This document shows positions 1 to 8,452 of a stretch of DNA of 64,000 nt, piece by piece (the stretch's first letter is position 1; every line of letters begins with the position of its first letter). The notes beneath the pieces were generated by a model, which was not told the DNA's origin, made no database searches, and was given only the letters and a program-made list of their open reading frames with translations. A program made the position numbers and the translations under genes. The stretch comes from an uncultured Ruminococcus sp. (GTDB lineage Bacteria > Bacillota > Clostridia > Oscillospirales > Acutalibacteraceae): positions 1 to 64,000 of the forward strand of contig CADANT010000001.1 in NCBI GenBank assembly GCA_902789345.1, written 5' to 3'.

Positions 1-36
1 CAGCATTGACACTCAAAACAAGAGTAATCAATGCTG
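1..36 (+). terminator. Rho-independent terminator of a gene upstream of the window
   Basis: Nine-base arms CAGCATTGA and TCAATGCTG, with an inner ACTC/GAGT pairing, are followed by TTTCTTCTT on the plus strand. It would end a plus-strand gene lying left of the window. Confidence 0.6.
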
Positions 37-62
37 TTTCTTCTTGCAAATAAAATACAAAA

Positions 63-117
63 AAACAAGCCATTATCAAGATGTTAAAAACTTTAACACA
101 CAAAAAACGGCTTGTTT
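63..117 (-). terminator. Terminator of the TetM-like gene
   Basis: Arms AAACAAGCC and GGCTTGTTT enclose a second small hairpin (GTTAAA/TTTAAC). On the minus strand the stem runs into seven Ts. It sits about 80 bp after the stop of the minus-strand GTPase gene. Confidence 0.65.
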
Positions 118-194
118 AAGGGAAATATTCTGTTTTTAATCTTTTTAACGGCTTTTCACGGGTAAAACCTTATTTTTGTATTCTTTTTGAAAAT

Positions 195-2219
195 TTACAC
201 AAATATATCTCCGCTTTGGGTTTCAAACCTGGCAAACACTCTGTCACTGGCTCTGGTAAGCTGAGGTTGAGTATCCTCCTCCGGCTGTAAAGCACTTGGC
301 AGGTGCATATATTTAGGTACATCGTCCCATTTAACGGTATGCCCTGCACCGTGCGAACAAAAAACAGAATCACAGGGATTGTCACTGTCTGTATCGCAAT
401 TATAGCCGATACTTTCAATAACCTCCTCTGCATTGTGACAAGGCTCATAGCCCTTTAGCACACATACAAGACTGCCTCTGCCGTGGGTATACTGTGCAAC
501 CTCTTTTGAGTAATTTGCCATAGTTACCGCCGGTGCCGTACCTGTAAGCACTACAGTTTCACTGCCGTTTTCAGGTGGAGCAAAGCTGCCGTACATACGC
601 TGAATATCCGACATAGCCCTGCCTACATTTTCACTTGGCACCTCCAGTGTAAAATTATACACCGGCTCCAGCAGCAGGCTTTCGGCACTGCGCAAGCCCT
701 GCCTTACAGCCCTGTAGGTAGCCTGACGGAAATCGCCGCCCTCGGTATGCTTTGGGTGTGCCTTGCCTGACACAAGGGCAATTTCAATATCGGTTATAGG
801 GGAGCCTGTAAGCACGCCTATATGGGTTTTCTCCTGCAAATGGGTAAGAATAAGCCTTTGCCAGTTTTTGTCAAGCACATCCTCTCTACACTCACTTGTA
901 AAGGTAAGACCACTGCCTCTTTTGCCGGGACGCAAAAGCAAATGCACCTCTGCATAATGCCTTAGCGGTTCAAAATGTCCCACACCCTCTACAGTATTTT
1001 TAATAGTTTCTTTGTAAATAATACTGCCTGTACCAAAAGCAACCTGTAAATTAAAGCGTTCTGAAAGTATGCTTTTAAGTATTTCAAGCTGAATGTCGCC
1101 CATTAGCTGCAACTGTATTTCTTCTGTTGCTTCGTTCCATACTACATTTAACTGTGGGTCTTCCTCCTGCAATATTTTAAAACACTTCATTGCTGTATGT
1201 GCGTCTGTTCCGTCTAAAAGCTGTACGGTATATGTAAGTACCGGCTCCAGCATTGGCAAGGCGGAATTTGGTTCTGCGCCTAAACCGTCACCTGTATGTG
1301 CAAAGCTTATACCTGTAACGGCACATATTGTACCGGCAGTTACTCTGTCGGTTGTGGTAAACCGTTCTCCGGAATATATTCTTATTTGGTTTACTTTTTC
1401 ACCCTCTGTATTGCCTTTACTTTTTAAAACCTCACGCACACCAAGGCTTCCGCCTGTTATTTTTAAAAATGTCAGACGGTTTCCTTGAGAGTCCTCTGCT
1501 ATTTTGTAAACCTTTGCACCAAATTCACTGCCGTAGCTTGGCATAACGGTGTATCGGTCAAGCCCCTGTAAAAACTCCTGCACTCCTGCAAACTTTAACG
1601 CCGAACCGAAAAAGCAAGGGAATAGCTTTCTTTCCCTTACTGCACTTGCAATATCCTCGGTTTTCAGAGTTTCGTTTTCGTAGTAGCTTTCAAGCAGCTT
1701 ATCATCACACAGGGCAATATTTTCATAAAGCTGATTTACAGGTATATCTTTGCTAAAGTCAACTATGCTGTCGCTTAGCTTTTCCTTTAGCTGACTAAGT
1801 ACCGCCTCTTTGTCTGCACCGTCTAAATCCATTTTATTTACATAAATAAATACAGGAATATTATATCTGCTTAAAAGTCGCCACAGAGTATATGTATGCC
1901 CCTGCACTCCGCTTGTACCGCTTATTACCAAAACAGCATAGTCAAGCACCTGCAAAGTACGCTCGGCCTCTGCCGAAAAATCAATATGCCCCGGCGTGTC
2001 AAGTAATGTAAACTGTGTATTGTTGTACTTAAACACAGCCTGCTTAGAAAAAATAGTAATGCCCCGACTGCGTTCAAGCTCAAAGGTATCTAAAAAGGAA
2101 TTGCCGTGGTCAACTCTGCCGGGCTTGTCTATTACACCCGAAGCATACATAAACGCCTCTGAAAGTGTGGTTTTGCCTGAGTCAACATGGGCAAGTATTC
2201 CCACTGAAATTTTCTTCAT
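195..2219 (-). CDS. TetM/TetO-family ribosomal protection-like translation GTPase
   Basis: A 674-residue GTPase of the EF-G superfamily. The N-terminal G domain has the P-loop AHVDSGKT near residue 10, RGIT in switch I, DTPGH near 75 and NKMD near 130. EF-G-like domains II to V follow. Bona fide TetM/TetO/TetW proteins are about 639 residues and release tetracycline from the ribosome. This one is longer and its C-terminal tail differs, with a Cys/His segment (SVFCSHGAGH) near residue 620. That resembles a divergent clostridial subfamily whose role in resistance is not established, so I call it TetM-like only. The ATG at 2219 fits the family N-terminus; an in-frame TTG ten codons upstream has no better context. 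A promoter (TTGTTC-17-TATAAT) lies just upstream and a terminator just downstream, so it is monocistronic. Confidence 0.85.
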   Translation of the reverse strand: MKKISVGILAHVDSGKTTLSEAFMYASGVIDKPGRVDHGNSFLDTFELERSRGITIFSKQAVFKYNNTQFTLLDTPGHIDFSAEAERTLQVLDYAVLVISGTSGVQGHTYTLWRLLSRYNIPVFIYVNKMDLDGADKEAVLSQLKEKLSDSIVDFSKDIPVNQLYENIALCDDKLLESYYENETLKTEDIASAVRERKLFPCFFGSALKFAGVQEFLQGLDRYTVMPSYGSEFGAKVYKIAEDSQGNRLTFLKITGGSLGVREVLKSKGNTEGEKVNQIRIYSGERFTTTDRVTAGTICAVTGISFAHTGDGLGAEPNSALPMLEPVLTYTVQLLDGTDAHTAMKCFKILQEEDPQLNVVWNEATEEIQLQLMGDIQLEILKSILSERFNLQVAFGTGSIIYKETIKNTVEGVGHFEPLRHYAEVHLLLRPGKRGSGLTFTSECREDVLDKNWQRLILTHLQEKTHIGVLTGSPITDIEIALVSGKAHPKHTEGGDFRQATYRAVRQGLRSAESLLLEPVYNFTLEVPSENVGRAMSDIQRMYGSFAPPENGSETVVLTGTAPAVTMANYSKEVAQYTHGRGSLVCVLKGYEPCHNAEEVIESIGYNCDTDSDNPCDSVFCSHGAGHTVKWDDVPKYMHLPSALQPEEDTQPQLTRASDRVFARFETQSGDIFV

Positions 2220-2254
2220 TTTAAAACCCGTTTCATAAATAATATTCAATCTAT

Positions 2255-2283
2255 ATTATATCCTACACCAAAGTATTGAACAA
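2255..2283 (-). promoter_or_regulatory. Promoter of the TetM-like gene
   Basis: On the minus strand, -35 TTGTTC (2278-2283), a 17-bp spacer and -10 TATAAT (2255-2260). The predicted start near 2248 leaves a leader of about 28 nt, too short for TetM-style attenuation. Confidence 0.6.
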
Positions 2284-2369
2284 TAGCTTTAAATTAACTT
2301 TTCGTAAATTATACAAGGTTGTTTTTGCAAAGTCTGTATGCTAAAATATTAAAAGAGGGTGGGATATAT

Positions 2370-3647
2370 ATGATTTTTAAAAAGCTGGCGGATTTATGTA
2401 AGCGTAAGTCAAAATCCGCCTTTAACTATGTAATTACCTTTGCAAAGTGGGTAATTATAGCAACCTTTACAGGGCTTATAGGCGGCCTTATAGGCTCTCT
2501 TTTCAGTATATGCTTAAAAACGGCCAACCAACTAAACAGCGGCATTTGGTGGCTTGTGTTTTTACTGCCCGTAGTAGGTGTAGTAATTGTTTTTCTTTAC
2601 AAGCTGTGCAAGTTGCAAAACGACCCGGGTACAAACTGCGTAATAGATTCTATAAGAAGTAAAGAAAAAGTACCGTGGGCTATGGCTCCGCTAATATTTA
2701 TAAGCACAACACTTACGCACTTGGCAGGCGGTTCTGCCGGCCGAGAGGGTGCGGCACTGCAGCTTGGGGGCAGCTTAGGCTCTGTAGTAGGCAGAGTTCT
2801 TCATTTAGATGAAAAGGATATGCATATAGCGGTGCTTTGCGGTATGAGCGGCGTGTTTTCATCACTTTTTTGTACGCCTGTTACTGCGGCAATTTTTGCA
2901 CTGGAAGTAATAAGCGTAGGCATTACCTACTACTCGGCACTTTTGCCGTGCTTGGTATCTGCCACTGTGTCATACTTTTTGGCTATATTTATGGGCATAG
3001 AGCCTACAAGGTTTAGCATTGCAAAGGCACTGCCGGAAATAAACTTAAATTCATTGGCATTGGTTGCGGTACTTGCAGCCGCTTGTGCTGTTGTAAGTAT
3101 AATTTTCTGTGTAGCTATGCGTAAAATGCCCCTATTGCTGAAAAAGCTGATAAAAAATGACTATTTAAGAGTAATGGCAGGCGGCGTAATACTAATAGCC
3201 CTAACCTTTGCGGTAGGCTGTCACGACTACAACGGTGCAGGCTCTCATATTATAGCTAAGGCTATAGGCGGCACTGCCAAACCGGAAGCATTTCTGCTAA
3301 AAATAATATTCACCTCCATAACCATAGGCAGTGGCTTTAAGGGTGGCGAAATTGTTCCTACACTATTTATAGGCTCTACCTTTGGCTGTGTTCTAGGCGC
3401 TGTTTTAGGGCTTGACCCCTCCTTTGGAGCGGCACTGGGAATGATATGCCTGTTCTGCGGTGTTATAAACTGTCCGTTTGCCTCTATAATGCTAAGCGTA
3501 GAGATTTTTGGTGCAGAGGGTATAATATTATTCGCAATAGGCTGTGCAGTAAGCTATATGCTAAGCGGCTACTACGGTTTGTACAGCAGTCAGAAAATAA
3601 TGTATTCAAAACTAAAAGCAGAATTCATAAACATAAACGCTAAATAA
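2370..3647 (+). CDS. CLC-family anion channel/antiporter, probably the CLC-F (fluoride) clade
   Basis: A 425-residue polytopic membrane protein of the CLC family. Visible signatures are GGSAGREGAAL near residue 120 (the Glu is the gating/proton glutamate), FCTPVTAAIFALEV near 170, and GSGFKGGEIVPTLFIG near 315. The GFKGGE form, in place of the GxxPGG of chloride CLCs, is what I associate with fluoride/proton antiporters (CLC-F); this is family knowledge, not tested here. The ATG at 2370 is chosen because GAGGGTGGG lies 7 nt upstream. An in-frame TTG at 2319 lacks a ribosome site. No fluoride riboswitch is recognisable in the short leader. The gene diverges from the TetM-like gene and ends at a bidirectional terminator. 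Confidence 0.85.
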   Translation: MIFKKLADLCKRKSKSAFNYVITFAKWVIIATFTGLIGGLIGSLFSICLKTANQLNSGIWWLVFLLPVVGVVIVFLYKLCKLQNDPGTNCVIDSIRSKEKVPWAMAPLIFISTTLTHLAGGSAGREGAALQLGGSLGSVVGRVLHLDEKDMHIAVLCGMSGVFSSLFCTPVTAAIFALEVISVGITYYSALLPCLVSATVSYFLAIFMGIEPTRFSIAKALPEINLNSLALVAVLAAACAVVSIIFCVAMRKMPLLLKKLIKNDYLRVMAGGVILIALTFAVGCHDYNGAGSHIIAKAIGGTAKPEAFLLKIIFTSITIGSGFKGGEIVPTLFIGSTFGCVLGAVLGLDPSFGAALGMICLFCGVINCPFASIMLSVEIFGAEGIILFAIGCAVSYMLSGYYGLYSSQKIMYSKLKAEFININAK

Positions 3648-3716
3648 ATGCTTTAGCAATGTAAACAGATATATACAACAAAACTTTAAACACAAATATC
3701 TCCACAAACAAAAACA

Positions 3717-3746
3717 GCAAGCACTGCATTTTCATACAGTGCTTGC
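3717..3746. terminator. Bidirectional terminator between convergent genes
   Basis: Perfect 10-bp stem GCAAGCACTG/CAGTGCTTGC with a 10-nt loop. T-rich tracts follow on both strands (GTTTTATTT on plus, TGTTTTTGTTTG on minus). It ends the CLC gene and the acidic exported-protein gene. Confidence 0.85.
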
Positions 3747-3792
3747 GTTTTATTTACGGTTATTTAACTGCTAAACATTTGAACAATTTAAA

Positions 3793-4605
3793 CTATTGAA
3801 CCGAGGTTTCAACATCGTCAAGGTTTATTTCCAAAACATCAACATGTTCAGGTTCATCGTCAGGGATTGCAAATGCACCTGCAAGTATATACCTTTTTAG
3901 GAAATACTTTTCGTCATCTCTTAGGCCGCCCTGCTTATACACCTTTATGCAATCCTTAATTGTATCCTCTTCGTGAGTGGTGTAAATACCCGGTATTTTA
4001 TGGTTTGTACCAAGCTTTTCGTTCACTATTGCGATTGCACACTTTGTTGTGGTCATTGTCCGGTAGTAATACTCCTCTGAGGTTTCAAACATATGCTCAT
4101 CAGTATAAGGCTGTTCTGCCATTTTTGCCTCAAGCTTTTCCTTCTTAGCTTCAAGCTCAGGACTTAGTGTTGTTGGCGGCTCTGTTGCAGCTGCTGCCTC
4201 TGAAGCAATTTCCTCCATGACCTTTTTAATTTTAGGGTCATCGGCGCTATAAATATACTCAAGATCCGAGCCGTCACTGCCCATAGACTTTGCATCATCT
4301 TCGGCCTCGTCAAATGCCTGTGGAGTTACAATATCCTTTGATTCCTCCAAAGCCTTTTGCTTTTTCTCCAGCTCCTTCTGCCTTGCCTCTGAATTTGGTA
4401 ACGAATCGTTTCCACCCTCAATATAGCCCTTGCTCCAGTCCAGCTCCTCCATCTCTACGGCATCAAGATCATACCTTTGACTTATGGACCTGCTGTAGAC
4501 CTCCATTCTTCCACCATCGGTTCCCGCTGCAGAAAGCGACATAGAGAATGCTATACCGCAAGCCAAGCAGCCTGTTAGAATAACCAACGATACTCTTATT
4601 TTCAT
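3793..4605 (-). CDS. Acidic exported protein of unknown function
   Basis: About 270 residues, not recognised as any family. The first 30 residues are a Sec signal or membrane anchor: two basic residues, a hydrophobic run (VSLVILTGCLACGIAF) and a possible AxA-like cleavage region near SLSAAG. There is no clean lipobox. The rest is rich in Glu, Lys and Ala, with helical and probably coiled-coil stretches (residues ~85-190), and ends in a very acidic tail. The ATG at 4605 is chosen because AGGGAGG (4613-4619) sits 7 nt upstream; another ATG at 4611 is too close to that site. It has its own promoter and a shared terminator. It acts outside the membrane or anchored to it, by inference from the N-terminus. 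Confidence 0.7.
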   Translation of the reverse strand: MKIRVSLVILTGCLACGIAFSMSLSAAGTDGGRMEVYSRSISQRYDLDAVEMEELDWSKGYIEGGNDSLPNSEARQKELEKKQKALEESKDIVTPQAFDEAEDDAKSMGSDGSDLEYIYSADDPKIKKVMEEIASEAAAATEPPTTLSPELEAKKEKLEAKMAEQPYTDEHMFETSEEYYYRTMTTTKCAIAIVNEKLGTNHKIPGIYTTHEEDTIKDCIKVYKQGGLRDDEKYFLKRYILAGAFAIPDDEPEHVDVLEINLDDVETSVQ

Positions 4606-4663
4606 AAACATTCCTCCCTGTACACTATGTATAAATCCAATATCACTAATACTCGGTAATATT

Positions 4664-4691
4664 ATAATACCATATTTATATCTATTTTCAA
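4664..4691 (-). promoter_or_regulatory. Promoter of the acidic exported-protein gene
   Basis: Minus-strand TTGAAA (4686-4691), 16-bp spacer, TATTAT (4664-4669). The rest of the 360-bp gap between the flanking genes holds only this promoter and the ABC-operon terminator. Confidence 0.6.
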
Positions 4692-4843
4692 TTATTAAAC
4701 CATACAAATATCTATGTTGTTTTATATACATTTTATCTATATGCACTTATATAGTGTAAATGATTTGTTAACAAGAAAAAGTTTAAACATTTAAGAAAAA
4801 TATTAAAAATCTTATCGAAATAGTACCGCCGGTTATAAAAAAT

Positions 4844-4881
4844 CCCCCTGACAAATGCCTATTTAAGCGTTTATCAAGGGG
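4844..4881 (-). terminator. Terminator of the ABC exporter operon
   Basis: A stem of about 15 bp with three G-T pairs (arms beginning CCCCCTGACAAA and ending ATCAAGGGG) is followed by six Ts on the minus strand. It lies about 85 bp after the last permease gene. Confidence 0.75.
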
Positions 4882-4965
4882 AATTTTATATATTTATGTT
4901 GTACCGAATTTTACTGTTTATTGGCTGACAGTTATATTTATCTACAATTTTATAACACAGATAAA

Positions 4966-5769
4966 TTATGAACCGGCACTTTCGTAGGCTGAAACACCCT
5001 TGTTCCATACAAGTATAGAAACAGTCATTAACACCATTGACATAACAACAGTCAGCCCTAGGTTAAACAGCGGGTTTTCACCTGTAATAAAGTAACTGGC
5101 AGGATAAAAGGCTGTGCAGGCAAATGGAATAATATATGTTATAACTGTTTTTATAAAGTTGTTGTATATGGTTGTCGGGTACTTTGCAAAATCATTTACA
5201 GCATACACCAAATGCGTTACCTGACCACTGCGCTTTGTCCAGAACGAAAGGGCCGAGGTAAGTATTTTTATGCCTGTGTAAATAAGAGTGGCAAAAGGTA
5301 TTATTAATATAAACAAAATAACATTAAGCACACTCCACTGTAGTGAAACCTTGCCTATAACCGAGGCTATAAGCACTATGCCCACCACAAGCTCGCCAAA
5401 AGCATCTACCTGAAACCTTTCTACTATTACGGTAAACAGTGGGTTAATTGGTCTGGTTAGGTACTTGTCAAACTCTCCCTTGGCTACAATGGAATATCCT
5501 ACCATCCATAAATTGTCAAAGAAAAGGTGGTCTATCGCCTTTGGTAACAGCGAAAAACCGTATATAAATATAATTTGGTCATAGCTCCAGCCCTTTAGCT
5601 GTGGTATCTGACTGAATATAATCCATAAGAAAGCTATATTAATTGCCTGACCAAGCAAAAAGCTAAATGCACCGGTTAAAAAGTCGATTTTATACTCCAT
5701 CATCTTTTTTAGGTCCTGTGCAATAAAGATACGGTGCATTTTCAACATTCGCTTTATTGTTTTAAGCAT
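4966..5769 (-). CDS. ABC-2 type transporter permease (COG3694-like)
   Basis: 267 residues with about six predicted membrane segments. The N-terminal stretch before them (Met-Lys-rich, KKMMEYKIDF) and the LTRPINPLF segment near residue 110 are typical of the paired permeases (COG3694 and COG4587) that work with a COG4586 ATPase. This is the third gene of a three-gene operon: ATPase, permease, permease, all minus strand. The gap to the preceding permease is about 50 bp, with a GGAGG-type site. Relatives export small toxic compounds or drugs, but the substrate here cannot be read from sequence. Confidence 0.85.
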   Translation of the reverse strand: MLKTIKRMLKMHRIFIAQDLKKMMEYKIDFLTGAFSFLLGQAINIAFLWIIFSQIPQLKGWSYDQIIFIYGFSLLPKAIDHLFFDNLWMVGYSIVAKGEFDKYLTRPINPLFTVIVERFQVDAFGELVVGIVLIASVIGKVSLQWSVLNVILFILIIPFATLIYTGIKILTSALSFWTKRSGQVTHLVYAVNDFAKYPTTIYNNFIKTVITYIIPFACTAFYPASYFITGENPLFNLGLTVVMSMVLMTVSILVWNKGVSAYESAGS

Positions 5770-5819
5770 ACTGCAACGCCTCCTTTACAATCAATAGGGT
5801 TCCTGTTAATTTCATAGCC

Positions 5820-6638
5820 TTATCCCCCTTGAACTGCAAGTCTTTTTACAGCGGCTTTCCATATGCCCTTGCTTATTAACCAAAAGGCAAACAGCCAAAA
5901 CAGCTGTAGGGCAATAAGCGCCAAAGACTTTTCTACAGAATAAATACCCATATAAATCATTACAGGGGTATAGCTTAATGACGAAAACGGCAGAAAGGTT
6001 AGAACATCCCTTAATACCTGCGGCATAAAAGCCAGCGGAATTGTAGCGCCTGACAAAAAGTCTACTATAACTTCCTTTAGAATATTAGAGCCCCATAGGT
6101 TTTTTAGGAAGAAAGCCAAAAAGCCATAACACACATTAAAGTAAAAGGAAATTAAATACGCTATAATTACGCTTAACAAAAACAAAACAAAATTAAGCGG
6201 CTGAAACATAAACGCACCTGTTGCAAAATATTTATACAGCTCAACACCTATACATATAGGAGCAAGCACTACTGCAACAATAAGCATTTTGTTGCCTATT
6301 TCCTGAAATAAAAAGGTCATATCAAAGCTTACAGGCTTTATCATACGCATTGCTATAGAGCCGTCTCTTATTTCTTCACCTACCGCATACGCCCCCTCAC
6401 TGTAGGTAAGGTAGCCGGACAAAAATGTAATAAAAATATACACCGTCATATCCGTCATAGAAAAGCCCATAAAGCTGTTGCCGCCGGAGCTTTCAAAAAC
6501 CGCTTTCCACAAAAAGAACATTATAAAGCATTTAAGCATTTCTCCAAGCAAAAAGCAAAAAAAGTTGAACCTGTAGGTCATAGAAATTTGCACGCCTGCT
6601 TTGGTAAAGGGAGTGTATATCTTTAAAAATCTACTCAT
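5820..6638 (-). CDS. ABC-2 type transporter permease (COG4587-like)
   Basis: 272 residues with about six hydrophobic segments. It is the second membrane subunit of the exporter. EEIRDGSIAMRMIKPVSF near residue 85 matches the cytosolic loop conserved in this permease type. The ATG at 6638 overlaps the end of the ATPase gene (ATGAGTAG), which suggests translational coupling. GGAGG lies 12 nt upstream. A GTG at 6650 is in frame but abuts the ribosome site directly, so it is less likely. Confidence 0.85.
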   Translation of the reverse strand: MSRFLKIYTPFTKAGVQISMTYRFNFFCFLLGEMLKCFIMFFLWKAVFESSGGNSFMGFSMTDMTVYIFITFLSGYLTYSEGAYAVGEEIRDGSIAMRMIKPVSFDMTFLFQEIGNKMLIVAVVLAPICIGVELYKYFATGAFMFQPLNFVLFLLSVIIAYLISFYFNVCYGFLAFFLKNLWGSNILKEVIVDFLSGATIPLAFMPQVLRDVLTFLPFSSLSYTPVMIYMGIYSVEKSLALIALQLFWLFAFWLISKGIWKAAVKRLAVQGG

Positions 6639-7647
6639 TGTCGGTAACACCCTCCTTATAAAGCCTGCGGATTATCTCCTCAATGTCGCTGTCCTTAACA
6701 TTTATGTCGTTAATTCTTATGTGCTGCAGTGTATAGCCTAAAATATCCGCTACGGCAATTTTGTCGCTATTAAATTTTACATTTACATTTGCACCGTCAA
6801 TGCTTACAACTACATCGTCTTCTGATACATTAAAGTGCTGTAAATACTGCAAATTGCTTTTAACCTCTTGAATTTGATCCGTTTCAAAGCACAGCTCTCT
6901 CATCTGACCGTACTTGCTTTTTAGGTCGTGCAAATTGCCGTCAAAAACATTTTTGCCTTTGTCTATCATAACAATCCTCTTGCACAAAAGCTCAATGTCG
7001 CTTAGGTCGTGAGTTGTAAGTATAACTGTTGTTTTTTCTTCCTGATTTATTTTTGCAATAGCCTTACGAATGTTGTCCTTAACTACTACATCAAGTCCAA
7101 TAGTAGGTTCGTCTAAAAATAACACCTTTGGACTATGCAGCAGTGAGGCCGCTATGTCGGCACGCATACGCTGACCAAGTGAAAGAGTACGCACAGGGCT
7201 TTTTACAAAGGTCTGCAGGTCAAGAACCTCGTTTAGAAAATCCATTCTCTTTTTGAATTTGTCATCGGGTACTTCGTAAATTTCCTTTAAAACGCTGTAT
7301 GTTTCCACCAACGGCAAATCCCACCACAGCTGCGTTCTCTGTCCGAAAACAGCGCCGATTTCACGCACATAATTTTTTCTGTCTTGCTGTGGTATTTTAC
7401 CGTTTATGGTACACGAACCCGATGTTGGAGTTAATATGCCTGTCAGCATTTTTATTACTGTAGACTTACCTGCACCGTTAGGACCTATAAAGCCCAGCAC
7501 CTCGCCGTCAGGCACAGTAAAGCTTACCTTGTCTACTGCCGTAACAATTTCTGACTTTGGGCTAAACAGCGACTTAACACTGCCTAATAGTCCCGGCTGT
7601 TTAACTACCTTTTTAAATTGTTTAGTAATATTATCTACTTGTATCAA
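6631..7647 (-). CDS. ABC transporter ATP-binding protein (COG4586-like)
   Basis: 338 residues and the motor subunit of the exporter. Walker A GPNGAGKST is near residue 55, a Q-loop follows (GQRTQLWW near 100), the signature is LSLGQRMRADIA near 155, Walker B is VLFLDEPTIGLD near 180, and the H-loop is LTTHD near 210. A C-terminal region of about 90 residues follows the nucleotide domain, as in COG4586 proteins. The start is TTG at 7647 with AGGGAG about 8 nt upstream; the protein begins MIQVDNITK, normal for this family. The gene follows an 800-bp non-coding region with candidate structured RNA. Confidence 0.9.
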   Translation of the reverse strand: MIQVDNITKQFKKVVKQPGLLGSVKSLFSPKSEIVTAVDKVSFTVPDGEVLGFIGPNGAGKSTVIKMLTGILTPTSGSCTINGKIPQQDRKNYVREIGAVFGQRTQLWWDLPLVETYSVLKEIYEVPDDKFKKRMDFLNEVLDLQTFVKSPVRTLSLGQRMRADIAASLLHSPKVLFLDEPTIGLDVVVKDNIRKAIAKINQEEKTTVILTTHDLSDIELLCKRIVMIDKGKNVFDGNLHDLKSKYGQMRELCFETDQIQEVKSNLQYLQHFNVSEDDVVVSIDGANVNVKFNSDKIAVADILGYTLQHIRINDINVKDSDIEEIIRRLYKEGVTDNE

Positions 7648-7680
7648 TTATTTCTCCCTCTTTTCCTTCTCTGTCTACAG

Positions 7681-7830
7681 CCACATTTTACAGCTGTAGA
7701 TTTTTCCTGTTGCTTACTGTATATTGTAGTTTGCGTTCTAAAGCGCAACTCCCGGTTTCACCTGCTAAAAGGCAGTAAAAGACTGCACTGCCCCTTTGCT
7801 TTACCGATAAGGGAGCTTTCACCGTTATGT
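7681..7830 (-). other. Structured leader or palindromic repeat upstream of the ABC operon
   Basis: Read on the minus strand, AGCTCCC can pair with a later GGGAGTT. Inside are a CCCTT/AAGGGG hairpin and a GGCAGT/ACTGCC hairpin. A GTTGCG/CGCAAAC hairpin follows, then TCTACAGC/GCTGTAGA just before the ATPase ribosome site. This could be a cis-regulatory leader. It could also be a degenerate copy of the CTCCCTT-type palindromic repeats I recall as common in gut clostridia. No known riboswitch consensus fits. Confidence 0.4.
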
Positions 7831-7944
7831 CAAACCCAACCCTAAAAAGAAACAACCTAGGTGTATATTTCTTTTTTGCAATTCGACATACAAACAAAAG
7901 CAGTTTAAGCATTGCACATATACCGTCTATATAAAGATTTCGGC

Positions 7945-8290
7945 ATAAAAAATGTGCAAAGCGCCTGCCACAACAAACACTTTGCACATATAAACTCAAA
8001 AATGCGTAGGGGTATAACACGGTCACCCCTAGGAATATATAAAAAGTATATATGTATATAGCATTTGAACAGACTGCACCTGTACGCAACGGCATACAGA
8101 ATACCGCAAGGCAAAAGTGCCTATAGCACGGCATAGCATATGGGCAAAACCCATATTCAACAAAAATACCCACAGCACAGCCAGACGGTTTACATTGGGT
8201 TAAACCGAACGCATTGTTAGAGTATTATGTTAAATTTTCTAGTCTTATTCAGCAGCTATATCCACTTAAAACATCCTTTCATTCTACGGT
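7945..8290 (-). ncRNA. Candidate structured non-coding RNA, about 345 nt
   Basis: A transcript unit with its own strong promoter (8297-8325) and its own terminator (7952-7989), and no credible gene inside. Read on the minus strand, hairpins form from CGGTTTA/TAAACCG (8186-8207), TATGGG/CCCATA (8139-8155), GGCA/TGCC (8110-8121), GTACGC/GCATAC (8082-8097) and TAGGGGT/ACCCCTA (8007-8031). I looked for tmRNA, RNase P, SRP and 6S landmarks and found none. A 161-codon open frame crosses it but has no ribosome site and an implausible composition. The family is unknown to me. Confidence 0.5.
7952..7989 (-). terminator. Terminator of the candidate ncRNA
   Basis: Perfect 10-bp stem ATGTGCAAAG/CTTTGCACAT with an 18-nt loop, followed by a run of Ts on the minus strand. 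Confidence 0.7.
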
Positions 8291-8296
8291 GATAAT

Positions 8297-8325
8297 AGAA
8301 TAACATAGTAAAATTTACCTGTCAA
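8297..8325 (-). promoter_or_regulatory. Promoter of the candidate ncRNA
   Basis: Minus-strand TTGACA (8320-8325), 17-bp spacer, TATTCT (8297-8302). The -35 box is perfect. No coding sequence with a ribosome site follows within 600 nt. Confidence 0.65.
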
Positions 8326-8412
8326 GGCTTTAGTAACAATTGGTTAATAAAATCAATAAGCCTATTTTCAGCAATTTTACACAGTTTTTTATTCTAAGAA
8401 TCACTTAAAAGC

Positions 8413-8442
8413 CACTGCTCATTATATATAAAACTTGCAGTG
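8413..8442 (-). terminator. Probable terminator of the ACT-PFL operon
   Basis: Six-base stem CACTGC/GCAGTG with a long AT-rich loop, followed by GCTTTT on the minus strand just after the PFL-family gene. The stem is short. Confidence 0.45.
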
Positions 8443-8452
8443 TACCTTAAAA

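Noticed and set aside
7688..8173. A 161-codon minus-strand frame upstream of the ABC operon
   Set aside because: No ribosome site, odd composition, and it crosses hairpins and a terminator; better read as non-coding RNA plus leader.
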